A stretch of DNA of 64,000 bases, from the NCBI GenBank assembly GCA_900115795.1, contig FOXT01000008.1:1-64000 (forward strand). Reading direction: 5' to 3'. Made by a program: the position numbers and the translations under genes. The stretch comes from Lachnospiraceae bacterium XBB1006 (lineage in GTDB: Bacteria; Bacillota; Clostridia; Lachnospirales; Lachnospiraceae). Shown here one piece after another: positions 49,681 through 59,213 of the stretch. Below the pieces are notes generated by a model. That model did not search any database. It worked only from the letters and a program-made list of their open reading frames with translations, and was not told where the DNA came from. How positions within the stretch are numbered: position 1 is the stretch's first letter; the number at the start of each line of letters is the position of its first letter.

Positions 49681-50904
49681 GTGTTTCATTTAGACGAATT
49701 TATTAATACCTATGTGACAAAGCGAAAGGGTTCGATGTTTGAAGAAGACATTGCGGATAATCGGGCACAATTGACAGAGGCCATTGCGGGCAAATCGGTG
49801 TTGGTGATTGGTGGTGCCGGTTCCATTGGATCCTCATTTGTAAAAGAGGTGCTTGATTTTCGGCCGGAGGAACTCTATATTGTGGATATCAACGAGAATG
49901 CGTTGACCGAACTTACCAGGAGTTTACGGTCTTCCGGAAACTATATGCCGCCGGTGTATTGTTCCTATCCTATGGACTATAGTTCTGTTACGTTTTGCCG
50001 CATGTTTACAGCACATAAGCGAAAAAGTGGGGCGAGGGGCTTCGATATTGTAGCAAATTTTTCGGCGCACAAGCATGTACGGTCGGAAAAAGACATTTAT
50101 TCGGTGGAGGCGCTCCTTCGCAACAATGTAATCCATGCCAAAGGATTAATGGAACTTTTGGAAAAAAATCCGCCGGAAGAATATTTTTGCGTATCGACGG
50201 ATAAGGCAGCAAATCCGGTGAATATCATGGGCGCAAGCAAGCGCATTATGGAGGATTTGATTTTTGCATATAGTGATGCGTTTCCTGTAAAGACGGCGCG
50301 ATTTGCCAATGTGGCGTTTTCCAATGGCTCTTTGCCGGCAGGATTTTTAGAGCGCATGAAGAAATTGCAGCCGTTATCGGCACCAAGTGATGTGCGCCGC
50401 TATTTTGTATCGCCGGAGGAATCGGGACAGATTTGTATGCTGTCGGCAATGCTTGGACAGAATCGGGAAATTTTCTTCCCGAAATTAGAAGAAGCGCAGA
50501 TGGAAACGTTTGACCGCATTGCGGAAAATCTACTGGTGGAAAACGGTTACGAGATACTGTATTGTGATTCCGATGAGGAGGCAATCCGGAAAACAGAGGG
50601 ACTGCGTGCAGGCCTACGGGAGTACCCGGTACATTTTAGCCCATCGGATACCAGTGGGGAGAAGGCCTATGAAGAGTTTTTTGTGGAAGGCGAAGCAGTG
50701 GATATGCAGCGTTTTCGCGCTTTGGGCATTATTACGGACAAACCGGTTCCGGATAAAAAGGCTGTCCTGAAGTTGATTGATACCCTGGAGGAAGCCTTTG
50801 AGAAGGAGACGACGACCAAGGAAGATATTGTGCAGCTGATAGCAACGTACTTACCGAATTTTGAGCACATTGAAACCGGAAAGTCTCTGGATGCCAAGAT
50901 GTAA
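49681..50904 (+). CDS. UDP-HexNAc 4,6-dehydratase (CapD/FlaA1-like)
   Basis: The start is placed at GTG 49681, seven bases after CGGAGGAG, giving 407 residues beginning (M)FHLDEFINTYVTKR as in homologues I recall; ATG 49660 is an alternative. Motifs: VIGGAGSIGSSFV, NFSAHKHVRSEKD, VSTDKAANPVNIMGASKR. The MxxxK in place of YxxxK marks the short FlaA1/PseB/LegB-type inverting or retaining dehydratases. It makes UDP-4-keto-6-deoxy-HexNAc for legionaminic, pseudaminic or bacillosamine-type sugars. No matching 4-aminotransferase is seen in the window. Confidence 0.87.
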   Translation: MFHLDEFINTYVTKRKGSMFEEDIADNRAQLTEAIAGKSVLVIGGAGSIGSSFVKEVLDFRPEELYIVDINENALTELTRSLRSSGNYMPPVYCSYPMDYSSVTFCRMFTAHKRKSGARGFDIVANFSAHKHVRSEKDIYSVEALLRNNVIHAKGLMELLEKNPPEEYFCVSTDKAANPVNIMGASKRIMEDLIFAYSDAFPVKTARFANVAFSNGSLPAGFLERMKKLQPLSAPSDVRRYFVSPEESGQICMLSAMLGQNREIFFPKLEEAQMETFDRIAENLLVENGYEILYCDSDEEAIRKTEGLRAGLREYPVHFSPSDTSGEKAYEEFFVEGEAVDMQRFRALGIITDKPVPDKKAVLKLIDTLEEAFEKETTTKEDIVQLIATYLPNFEHIETGKSLDAKM

Positions 50905-51028
50905 TATGCAGAATGCGACAAAAATGAAACAAAATCGGTCATGTGTCCTAGAAAGAAACACGGGTTTTACGTTATACTACAAGGCAGGAATTTAGGGACA
51001 TATGCCCTATAGATAAAGGAGGATAATT

Positions 51029-51739
51029 ATGGCAACACCACATAATAGTGCAAATGCCGGCGATTTTGCAAAGACTGTTTTAATGCCGGGGGATCCGCTT
51101 CGTGCGAAGTTTATTGCGGAGACATTTTTAGAGAATCCGAAGCTTGTGACATCGGTTCGTAACGTATATGGTTATACCGGAACTTACAAAGGAAAGAAAG
51201 TTTCTGTTATGGCAAGCGGTATGGGAATGCCGAGTATTGGTATTTATTCTTACGAATTGTTCAGCCAGTACGGTGTAGAAACCATTATTCGTATTGGTTC
51301 TGCCGGTTCCTATTCTGCAGATTTGAACGTATACGATGTTGTACTTGCGGAAAGTGCTTATAGTGAGTCGAATTATGCAAAAGTACAGTGCGGATGCGAG
51401 GATGATGTTTTGTATCCAACCAAAGAGCTGAATGATCATATTTTGGAAACGGCAAAGAAGATTGGTGTGGACTGCAAGCTTGAGCGTATTCATTCCAGTG
51501 ATGTGTTCTATCAGGAAGCAGACAGAGGTTCCTTTGAACGTTACCCAAAAGAGCATGGGGCAAAATGCGTGGAAATGGAAAGTTTTGCATTATTTAATAA
51601 TGCAAGAGTACTTGGAAAGAAGGCAGCATGTTTGTTAACAATTTCCGACTCTATGGTGACACATGAGGAAACGACTGCAGAAGAGCGTCAGAATTCCTTT
51701 ACCAAAATGATGGAATTAGCCCTTGAGGCAGCAGAATAA
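51029..51739 (+). CDS. deoD: Purine nucleoside phosphorylase, DeoD type
   Basis: 236 residues of the hexameric PNP family: PGDPLRAKFIAETFLE, GMGMPSIGIYSYEL, RIGSAGSY, and VEMESFALF (purine and ribose site). It cleaves purine (deoxy)nucleosides with phosphate. AAAGGAGG precedes it. It is the first gene of the nucleoside catabolic run, though a terminator separates it from deoB. Confidence 0.96.
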   Translation: MATPHNSANAGDFAKTVLMPGDPLRAKFIAETFLENPKLVTSVRNVYGYTGTYKGKKVSVMASGMGMPSIGIYSYELFSQYGVETIIRIGSAGSYSADLNVYDVVLAESAYSESNYAKVQCGCEDDVLYPTKELNDHILETAKKIGVDCKLERIHSSDVFYQEADRGSFERYPKEHGAKCVEMESFALFNNARVLGKKAACLLTISDSMVTHEETTAEERQNSFTKMMELALEAAE

Positions 51740-51795
51740 TTCCATATTTTAGCTCTTTACATCGGTAAATTGTACAAATTAAATATGGAAAATTA

Positions 51796-51851
51796 GGCAC
51801 ATGTACCGAAGATTTCAAAAAGGGACATGTGCCCTTTTTTTGAACACAATT
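51796..51851 (+). terminator. Terminator between deoD and deoB
   Basis: GGCACATGT (51796-51804) pairs with ACATGTGCC (51835-51843), then seven Ts. A second, shorter stem AAAAAGGG / CCCTTTTT uses overlapping bases, so two alternative folds exist. Confidence 0.75.
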
Positions 51852-51943
51852 TCGCCATATAATAGACGGTGCAGATAGAAAAGATACCACTGTGTCTACT
51901 TAGGTGGACACATGACCATAGAATGGAATGGAGGAACAGAGGA

Positions 51944-53116
51944 ATGAGTAAACGAAGAGTTTTCCTTATTGTGCTAGACAGCTTTGGAATTGGCTATGAA
52001 CCGGATGCAGCTGAGTTTGGTGATGTCGGAGCAAATACCTTAAAGAGCGTGTCTACATCCAAGGAGTTTCATGTACCGTTGATGCAGAAGATGGGATTTT
52101 TTAACATTGACGGTGTGGAAGTAGGAGAGAAAGTTCCGCAGGCGATTGGAAGTTATGCAAGATTGCAGGAAGCTTCGAAGGGGAAGGATACAACCATCGG
52201 ACACTGGGAGATTGCAGGTGTTGTTTCACCGAAACCATTGCCTACATTCCCGGATGGTTTCCCGGAAGAAACCATGAAAGAGTTTGAGAGAAGAACCGGA
52301 AGAAAGGCTCTTTGCAATAAGCCGTATTCCGGAACGGAAGTAATCGCAGAATATGGGAAAGAGCATATGGAAACCGGAGCGTTGATTGTATATACGTCGG
52401 CGGATTCTGTATTCCAGATTGCAGCTCACGAGGATATTGTTCCGGTGGAAGAGTTATATCGCTATTGTGAGATTGCCAGAGAGATTTTACAGGGGGATAC
52501 CGGTGTGGGACGTGTTATTGCGCGACCGTTTATTGGAGAGCCGGGTAATTTTACACGTACCAGCAATCGTCATGACTTTTCTTTGACGCCGCCAAGAGAT
52601 ACGATGCTAGAGGCGCTTTTGGCAGCAGGATACGATACCTACGGTATTGGAAAGATTTATGATATTTTTGCAGGCGCAGGCATTGCTCATACACAGCGGA
52701 TTAAAGATAACGAGGATGGTATGGTGAAGGCCATTGAAACGTTAAAGACAGAGTTTGAAGGTCTGTGTTTTGTTAACCTGGTGGACTTCGATATGAAATA
52801 CGGTCATCGCCGTGATATTGATGGCTATGCGAAGGCCGCAACAGTATTCGATGAACAGCTGCATACGTTTGTAGAAGGAATGCAGGATGGCGACATCGTA
52901 ATGATTACGGCTGACCACGGTTGTGATCCGGGCTTTACCGGAACCGACCATACCAGAGAATATATTCCACTTATGATTTACGGAAAGGACATTGTTGTAG
53001 ATCACAATGTGGGAACGAGAAAGACGTTTGCAGATATTGCGGCAACGATTTTAGATATATTTGGTGTAACCAATAATACGGATGGAACATCCTTCAAGGA
53101 TGAAATTATGAAATAG
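51944..53116 (+). CDS. deoB: Phosphopentomutase
   Basis: 390 residues from ATG 51944 behind GGAGGAACAGAGG. The alkaline-phosphatase-fold motifs are VFLIVLDSFGIGYEPDA (metal Asp), GKDTTIGHWEIAG (with the phosphorylated Thr), DFDMKYGHRRD and TADHGCDPGF...TDHTREY. It interconverts (deoxy)ribose 1- and 5-phosphate, linking deoD/pdp to deoC. Confidence 0.96.
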   Translation: MSKRRVFLIVLDSFGIGYEPDAAEFGDVGANTLKSVSTSKEFHVPLMQKMGFFNIDGVEVGEKVPQAIGSYARLQEASKGKDTTIGHWEIAGVVSPKPLPTFPDGFPEETMKEFERRTGRKALCNKPYSGTEVIAEYGKEHMETGALIVYTSADSVFQIAAHEDIVPVEELYRYCEIAREILQGDTGVGRVIARPFIGEPGNFTRTSNRHDFSLTPPRDTMLEALLAAGYDTYGIGKIYDIFAGAGIAHTQRIKDNEDGMVKAIETLKTEFEGLCFVNLVDFDMKYGHRRDIDGYAKAATVFDEQLHTFVEGMQDGDIVMITADHGCDPGFTGTDHTREYIPLMIYGKDIVVDHNVGTRKTFADIAATILDIFGVTNNTDGTSFKDEIMK

Positions 53117-53129
53117 AGGTAGTTGACAG

Positions 53130-53552
53130 ATGGAGAAAGCGGAACTTGTAAAAGAAGCCTTTCAGGCAAGGGAGATGGCGTACGCACCCTATTCTCATTA
53201 CAAAGTAGGTGCGGCACTTCTGACAAAAGGTGGCAAGGTTTATCGGGGCTGCAACATTGAGAATGCATCCTACACCCCGACGAACTGCGCAGAGCGAACT
53301 GCCTTTTTTAAGGCTGTTTCCGAGGGAGAGAGAGAGTTTGAGGCCATTGCCATTGTTGGTTTTATGGACGGTGAGAAACCGGATCCGGAAGTGTATGCAT
53401 CTCCGTGTGGCGTATGCCGACAGGTTATGAGAGAGTTTACAGATCCGAAAAGTTTTGAGATAATTGTAGCTTCGGATGAAGAACATTATAAAACCTATAC
53501 ATTAGAACAGATGCTTCCGGAGAGTTTTGGACCGGAAAATCTGTTAGGATAG
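53130..53552 (+). CDS. cdd: Cytidine deaminase
   Basis: 140 residues with the zinc site NCAERTAFF (Cys and catalytic Glu) and PCGVCRQVM, and substrate motif YSHYKVGAALL. It converts (deoxy)cytidine to (deoxy)uridine, feeding pdp. It lies 13 bases after deoB. Confidence 0.96.
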   Translation: MEKAELVKEAFQAREMAYAPYSHYKVGAALLTKGGKVYRGCNIENASYTPTNCAERTAFFKAVSEGEREFEAIAIVGFMDGEKPDPEVYASPCGVCRQVMREFTDPKSFEIIVASDEEHYKTYTLEQMLPESFGPENLLG

Positions 53553-53571
53553 AAGAAAGAGGAGGTACGAG

Positions 53572-55119
53572 GTGGAATATGTAATCGAGATGAACCACAT
53601 AACGAAGAAATTCGGTGAGTTCAAGGCTAACGACGACATTACACTGCAAGTCAAAAAGGGTGAAATTCATGCGCTTCTTGGCGAGAATGGTGCAGGAAAG
53701 TCTACACTAATGAGTGTCCTTTTCGGTTTATATCAGCCGGAAGAAGGAAACATTCGCATTAAGGGCAAGGAAGTGAAGATTAACAGCCCGATTGATGCAA
53801 ACAATTTAGGAATTGGTATGGTGCATCAGCATTTTAAGTTGGTTCATAATTTTACGGTCTTAGAGAGTATTGTACTTGGTCATGAGACCACTAAGGGCGG
53901 CGTATTGAAGATGGAACAGGCGCGCAAGAAGGTTCTCGAGTTAAGCGACAAGTATGACTTTAAGATTAACCCGGATGCATACGTTTCGGATATTACCGTT
54001 GGTATGCAGCAGCGTGTTGAGATTTTGAAGATGCTTTACTGCGACAATGAGATTTTAATCTTCGATGAGCCGACAGCAGTGTTAACACCTCAGGAAATTG
54101 ATGAATTGATGAAGATTATGAAGCGACTTGTGGAAGAAGGCAAGTCCATTATCTTCATTACTCATAAGTTAAATGAGATTAAACAGGTGGCGGATCGTTG
54201 CTCTGTTTTACGAAAAGGAAAATACATCGGAACCATTAACGTGGCGGAAGCGACGAAGGAAGAAATGTCTGAGATGATGGTCGGCCGTAAGGTTAACTTT
54301 GTAGTTGAGAAGAGTCCGTTTAAACCGGGAGAAGCAGTGTTAGAAGTTAAGAACATGACCATGAAGGGCAAGCATGGTACCAAGAATGTGGTCAATGATG
54401 TTTCTTTGACGGTTCATAAGGGTGAAATCCTTTGCGTTGCGGGTATTGATGGCAACGGACAGACGGATTTGGTATATGGTTTAACCGGTTTGGAACCGAT
54501 TGATGAAGGACAGATTATTTTGAATGGTAAGGATATTACCAAAGACAGCATTCGTAAACGTAGCCTTGCAGGTATGGTTCATATTCCGGAAGATCGTCAT
54601 AAGCACGGATTGGTTTTGGATTATACATTGGAAGAGAACCTTGTTTTACAGAGCTATTTTAAGAAACAGTTCCAGAAACATGGATTTATCCGTTTTGGTG
54701 AGGTTCGCAAGTATGCAAACCGCCTGATAGAAGAATTTGATATTCGTTCTTCCAAGGGACCAACCAGTATGGCACGTGGTATGTCCGGTGGTAACCAGCA
54801 GAAGGCAATTATTGCAAGAGAACTTGACCGTGATCCGGAACTTGTGGTTGCGGTTCAGCCGGTACGTGGACTTGACGTTGGAGCAATTGAGTACATTCAT
54901 AAGCAGTTGGTTAAACAACGTGATGAAGGAAAAGCAGTGCTTCTTATCTCGCTGGAGTTGGATGAGGTTATGAATGTAAGTGACCGCATTGTGGTTATGT
55001 ATGAAGGCGAGTTGGTTGCTGATGTGAAACCGGAAGAAGTAACGGTTCAGGAGCTTGGTCTTTACATGGCAGGAACCAAGAAACAGGATATGCATAAAGG
55101 AGGTAAAGACGGTGAATAA
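53572..55119 (+). CDS. nupO: Nucleoside ABC transporter, ATP-binding protein
   Basis: 515 residues with two ABC domains. The first has GENGAGKSTLM (Walker A), a VGMQQRVEILK signature region and LIFDEPTAVL. The second has GIDGNGQTDLV, SGGNQQKAI and a degenerate Walker B (VVAVQPVRGLD), as usual in RbsA/YufO-type proteins. GTG 53572 follows GAGGTACGAG. With the two permeases and the lipoprotein it forms a BMP-family nucleoside importer like B. subtilis NupNOPQ. Confidence 0.94.
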   Translation: MEYVIEMNHITKKFGEFKANDDITLQVKKGEIHALLGENGAGKSTLMSVLFGLYQPEEGNIRIKGKEVKINSPIDANNLGIGMVHQHFKLVHNFTVLESIVLGHETTKGGVLKMEQARKKVLELSDKYDFKINPDAYVSDITVGMQQRVEILKMLYCDNEILIFDEPTAVLTPQEIDELMKIMKRLVEEGKSIIFITHKLNEIKQVADRCSVLRKGKYIGTINVAEATKEEMSEMMVGRKVNFVVEKSPFKPGEAVLEVKNMTMKGKHGTKNVVNDVSLTVHKGEILCVAGIDGNGQTDLVYGLTGLEPIDEGQIILNGKDITKDSIRKRSLAGMVHIPEDRHKHGLVLDYTLEENLVLQSYFKKQFQKHGFIRFGEVRKYANRLIEEFDIRSSKGPTSMARGMSGGNQQKAIIARELDRDPELVVAVQPVRGLDVGAIEYIHKQLVKQRDEGKAVLLISLELDEVMNVSDRIVVMYEGELVADVKPEEVTVQELGLYMAGTKKQDMHKGGKDGE

Positions 55120-56206
55120 GAAGAATACAGAAAGCTTTTGGACCTCCGAAGGATTTATGAATTTTGTATCAGCTATTTTGGCAATTGTAGCCGGTTTGCT
55201 GATTGGATTTATTTTGCTGTTGGTCAGTGACTCCGCGAATGCGGCAGAAGGATTCTCCGCAATTTTGCAGGGTGGCTTTAGTAGTGGCATGAATGGAATC
55301 GGTAAGACACTTTACATTGCAACGCCGATTATTTTAACCGGTTTGTCAGTTGGATTTGCATTTAAAACCGGATTGTTTAATATTGGTGCCAGCGGACAGT
55401 TTACGGCAGGTGCATTTGTTGCAATTTACATCGGTGTGAAGTGGACAGGACTTGGCGGTGCCCATTGGATTGTTGGCTTGCTGGCAGCTGTTTTGATTGG
55501 AGCAATTTTTGGATTGATTCCGGGATTGCTGAAGGCATACTTCAATGTGAATGAGGTTATTACCTGTATTATGATGAATTACATTGGAATGTATGCAACC
55601 AATCTTTTGATTCGTAAGAATATTTACGATCAGGTGCGTAACCGTACCATGGCAGTTAAGAGTACGGCAGATGTACCAAGTGCAGGTATTGGCGAATTTT
55701 TCGGAAACAGTAGCGCCAACCTTGGTATTGTGATTGCAATTATCGCGGTTATTGTAGTTTATGTTGTTTTGAATAAGACCACCTTCGGTTATGAGTTGAA
55801 GGCGTGTGGTAAGAATAAGGAAGCAACGAAGTATGCGGGTATTAACTCGAAACGTGATATCGTGCTTTCCATGGTGATTGCCGGCGCATTATCCGGACTT
55901 GGTGGAGCGCTTCTTTACTTATCCGGTTCCGGTAAGTTCATCCAGGTTGTGGATGTGATTGCCAACGAAGGATTTACAGGTATTTCTGTAGCGCTTCTCG
56001 GTATGTCGAACCCGATTGGTGTGTTGTTTGCAGGCTTGTTTATTGCACACATCACTGTGGGCGGCGGAAACATGCAGCTTTGTGGATATCCGCCGGAAGT
56101 TGTTGATATTATTACTGCTTCCATTATTTATTGCGGAGCATTATCCTTATTAATTAAGTTATTCATCAACAAGGTGAAAATGGCTAGAAAGAAGGGGGAT
56201 AAATAA
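55112..56206 (+). CDS. nupP: Nucleoside ABC transporter, permease 1
   Basis: 364 residues from GTG 55112, eight bases after AAAGGAGG and overlapping nupO by eight bases. Multiple membrane segments (FVSAILAIVAGLLIGFIL, LGIVIAIIAVIVVYVVL). BPD_transp_2 motifs FKTGLFNIGASGQ and NEVITCIMMNYI, plus the cytoplasmic coupling motif AGINSKRD, are present. Confidence 0.93.
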   Translation: MNKKNTESFWTSEGFMNFVSAILAIVAGLLIGFILLLVSDSANAAEGFSAILQGGFSSGMNGIGKTLYIATPIILTGLSVGFAFKTGLFNIGASGQFTAGAFVAIYIGVKWTGLGGAHWIVGLLAAVLIGAIFGLIPGLLKAYFNVNEVITCIMMNYIGMYATNLLIRKNIYDQVRNRTMAVKSTADVPSAGIGEFFGNSSANLGIVIAIIAVIVVYVVLNKTTFGYELKACGKNKEATKYAGINSKRDIVLSMVIAGALSGLGGALLYLSGSGKFIQVVDVIANEGFTGISVALLGMSNPIGVLFAGLFIAHITVGGGNMQLCGYPPEVVDIITASIIYCGALSLLIKLFINKVKMARKKGDK

Positions 56207-56208
56207 AG

Positions 56209-57162
56209 ATGGATGTATTTTATTTTGTAGTACAGCAGACAATGTTCTTTGCGATTCCACTTCTTTTGGTAGCGATTGGTGGTATGTACGCAGAGCGAAG
56301 TGGTGTTATTAACATCGCTTTGGAAGGAATTATGGTTATGGGCGCCTTTACCGGTATTTTGTTTATTAGCGAGATGGGCGACTCTATGTCCGGACAGGGA
56401 CTTTTGATTTTAGCAATTTTGATTGCCGGTGTAACAGGAATTGTGTTCTCTTTGTTGCATGCGTTTGCTTCAATTAACATGAAGGCAGACCAGACCATCA
56501 GTGGTACGGCATTGAATTTATTTGCTCCGGCATTTGTAATTTTTGCGGCTCGTATGATTAATGGTGTACAGCAGATTCCATTTGAGGATACGTTCCGTAT
56601 TCCATCCGTACCGGTGCTTGGAAGTATTCCGGTACTTGGAGATATGTTCTTTAAAAATACGTACTTGACAACATACGTTGGTATTTTGCTGTACATTATT
56701 GCAGCGTTCGTCATCAGCAAGACGAAATTCGGTCTGCGTCTCCGTGCCTGCGGTGAGCATCCGGGTGCAGCAGATTCCGTTGGTGTCAACGTTGGTAAGA
56801 TTCGTTATGCAGGTGTAATTATTTCCGGTTTCTTAGGTGGAGTTGGTGGATTGGTATTTGTAGTGCCGACTTCTACGAACTTTAACGCGACCGTTGCCGG
56901 TTACGGATTCCTGGCATTGGCCGTTATGATTTTCGGTCAGTGGAGAAGCGGAAAGATTCTTGGTGCAGCCTTTTTCTTCGGTGTAATGAAGACAATGGCG
57001 AGTGCGTACACCAGTGTTCCATTTTTAAAGGGACTTGGACTTCCGAATGACGTTTACAAAATGATTCCATATATTGCAACCTTGATTGTATTGGTATTTA
57101 CATCGAAGAGTTCTCAGGCTCCAAGAGCTGAGGGTATCCCATATGACAAGGGTGCACGTTAA
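56209..57162 (+). CDS. nupQ: Nucleoside ABC transporter, permease 2
   Basis: 317 residues with about eight to ten membrane segments. YAERSGVINIALEGIMV is the family signature, LRACGEHPGAADSVGVN the cytoplasmic coupling helix region. It pairs with nupP to form the channel. Two bases separate the genes. Confidence 0.94.
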   Translation: MDVFYFVVQQTMFFAIPLLLVAIGGMYAERSGVINIALEGIMVMGAFTGILFISEMGDSMSGQGLLILAILIAGVTGIVFSLLHAFASINMKADQTISGTALNLFAPAFVIFAARMINGVQQIPFEDTFRIPSVPVLGSIPVLGDMFFKNTYLTTYVGILLYIIAAFVISKTKFGLRLRACGEHPGAADSVGVNVGKIRYAGVIISGFLGGVGGLVFVVPTSTNFNATVAGYGFLALAVMIFGQWRSGKILGAAFFFGVMKTMASAYTSVPFLKGLGLPNDVYKMIPYIATLIVLVFTSKSSQAPRAEGIPYDKGAR

Positions 57163-57182
57163 GAGAAAGGAAGTATGTAGCT

Positions 57183-58505
57183 GTGAGAATGTATGATTTA
57201 ATCGCCAAGAAGAGAAATGGCGAGGCGCTTACAAAAGAAGAAATCGAATATTTAATTTCTGCCTATGTTGCCGGTGAAGTTCCGGATTATCAGATGTCCG
57301 CATTTTTAATGGCCGTTTATTTCCGCGGAATGACGGAAGAAGAAACGCTTGCTATGACGATGGCCGTTGCACATTCCGGTGATACGGTGGATTTGTCGGG
57401 CATTGAAGGAATTAAGGTAGACAAACATTCCACGGGTGGTGTTGGTGATAAGACCACCATGATTATTGCCCCAATCGTAGCTGCTTGCGGGGTGAAAGTA
57501 GCCAAAATGTCCGGTCGTGGCCTGGGTCACACCGGCGGTACCATAGATAAGTTAGAGTCCATCCCGGGATTTGAGACATCGCTTAGTAAAGAAGAGTTTT
57601 TTGCAACGGTAAATAAGGCCGGATTGAGTGTCATTGGACAGTCCGGTAATATGACGCCGGCGGATAAGAAGATGTATGCGCTTCGTGATGTTACAGCGAC
57701 AGTGGATTCCATCCCTCTGATTGCAGTATCCATTATGGGTAAGAAATTAGCGGCCGGAAGTGACTGTATTTTGCTGGATGTAAAGACAGGAAGCGGTGCG
57801 TTTATGAAGACGGTTGATGATTCCATTGCTCTCGCAAAAGAGATGGTTACCATTGGTGAGAATGCGGGAAAGAGTACGGTTGCATTGATTACGGATATGG
57901 ATATACCGCTTGGAAATTACATTGGTAACAGCTTAGAAGTAATAGAAGCCGTCAATACATTGAAGGGAAATGGACCGGCAGACTTAACAGAAGTTTGTAT
58001 CAACCTTGCCGGAAATATGCTGTTCTTGGCGAAAAAAGGAACCCTTGAAGAGTGTAAAGCGATGGCAAAGGCCCGTATGGAAGATGGGTCTGCATTAGAG
58101 GCCTTTGGCAAGATGGTAGAGGCACAGCACGGTGATGCAAGTTATGTTTTTGATACAGAGAAATTTGAAAAAGCCGCTTTTTCCTATGATGTGAAGGCAG
58201 AGCGAGATGGTTTTATTACCCATATGAACACCGAAGGTTGTGGAATTGCTTCTGCAATGCTTGGCGCGGGTAGAGAGACCAAGGAGAGTACGATCGATTA
58301 CGCGGCAGGTATTATTTTGCATGCAAAAGTCGGAGATGAAGTGAAGAAAGGTGATTGCCTGGCGACGCTTTATGCCAACAAAGAAGAACTTTTTGCGGCA
58401 GCTGCGAAACGATATACAGAAAGTGTCACCATTTCAGATACCAAGGCGAAGGAAGAACCACTTATTTTTGCCCGCGTATCAAAGGATGGCGTAGAAAGAT
58501 TTTAG
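57183..58505 (+). CDS. pdp: Pyrimidine-nucleoside phosphorylase
   Basis: 440 residues from GTG 57183 (MRMYDLIAKKRNGE), behind AAAGGAAG. Motifs include VDKHSTGGVGDKTT (phosphate site), KMSGRGLGHTGGTIDKLES, and a C-terminal biotin-like domain (VGDEVKKGD). It cleaves uridine, thymidine and deoxyuridine. Part of the salvage operon. Confidence 0.96.
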   Translation: MRMYDLIAKKRNGEALTKEEIEYLISAYVAGEVPDYQMSAFLMAVYFRGMTEEETLAMTMAVAHSGDTVDLSGIEGIKVDKHSTGGVGDKTTMIIAPIVAACGVKVAKMSGRGLGHTGGTIDKLESIPGFETSLSKEEFFATVNKAGLSVIGQSGNMTPADKKMYALRDVTATVDSIPLIAVSIMGKKLAAGSDCILLDVKTGSGAFMKTVDDSIALAKEMVTIGENAGKSTVALITDMDIPLGNYIGNSLEVIEAVNTLKGNGPADLTEVCINLAGNMLFLAKKGTLEECKAMAKARMEDGSALEAFGKMVEAQHGDASYVFDTEKFEKAAFSYDVKAERDGFITHMNTEGCGIASAMLGAGRETKESTIDYAAGIILHAKVGDEVKKGDCLATLYANKEELFAAAAKRYTESVTISDTKAKEEPLIFARVSKDGVERF

Positions 58506-58514
58506 GAGGACGTT

Positions 58515-59180
58515 ATGACACAGCAGGAAATTTTATCTCATGTAGACCACACCCAGTTGAAACCATTCGCTACCTGGGCAGATATTCAAAAGTTATGTGA
58601 TGAGGCCATTGAATACAAAACCGCATCGGTATGTGTTCCACCTTGTTACATCAAGAGAATCCATGATGCATATGGAGAGAAAATCAACATCTGTACGGTA
58701 GTTGGATTCCCGTTAGGCTACAGTACAACACCGGCAAAGGTTGCGGAAGTAAAGCAGGCAATTGCAGATGGTGTTTCTGAAGTGGATATGGTTGTCAACA
58801 TTTCCGATGTAAAGAATGGCGACTTCGATGCAGTGGAGAAGGAAATCAAAACCTTGAAAGAGACTTGTGGCGATAAGGTCTTAAAGGTAATCATCGAAAC
58901 CTGTTATTTGACAGAAGATGAGAAAATCGCTATGTGCAAGGCAGTAACCAATGCGGGAGCTGATTTTATCAAGACTTCTACCGGATTTGGTACAGCCGGC
59001 GCGACTATGGATGATATCAAGCTGTTTAAACAGCACATTGGCCCGAATGTTAAGATGAAGGCTGCCGGTGGTGTAAAAACAGTTTCTGATATGGAGAACT
59101 TTATCAATGAGGGCTGCGAACGAATTGGTACAAGTTCAGCAATTAATATGTTACAAAACAAAGAAGTAACAGGGTATTAA
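58515..59180 (+). CDS. deoC: Deoxyribose-phosphate aldolase
   Basis: 221 residues of class I aldolase: DHTQLKPFATW, VVGFPLGYS, the Schiff-base Lys in LKVIIETCYL, and FIKTSTGFGTAGAT. It splits deoxyribose 5-phosphate into acetaldehyde and glyceraldehyde 3-phosphate, the last step of deoxynucleoside breakdown. Confidence 0.96.
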   Translation: MTQQEILSHVDHTQLKPFATWADIQKLCDEAIEYKTASVCVPPCYIKRIHDAYGEKINICTVVGFPLGYSTTPAKVAEVKQAIADGVSEVDMVVNISDVKNGDFDAVEKEIKTLKETCGDKVLKVIIETCYLTEDEKIAMCKAVTNAGADFIKTSTGFGTAGATMDDIKLFKQHIGPNVKMKAAGGVKTVSDMENFINEGCERIGTSSAINMLQNKEVTGY

Positions 59181-59213
59181 TACCCACACAAAATTTTTCG
59201 GAGGAGATACGCA

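Noticed and set aside
51796-51851. Riboswitch or attenuator upstream of deoB
   Set aside because: Two alternative stems exist, but no ligand-binding core is recognisable. A plain terminator after deoD explains the sequence.
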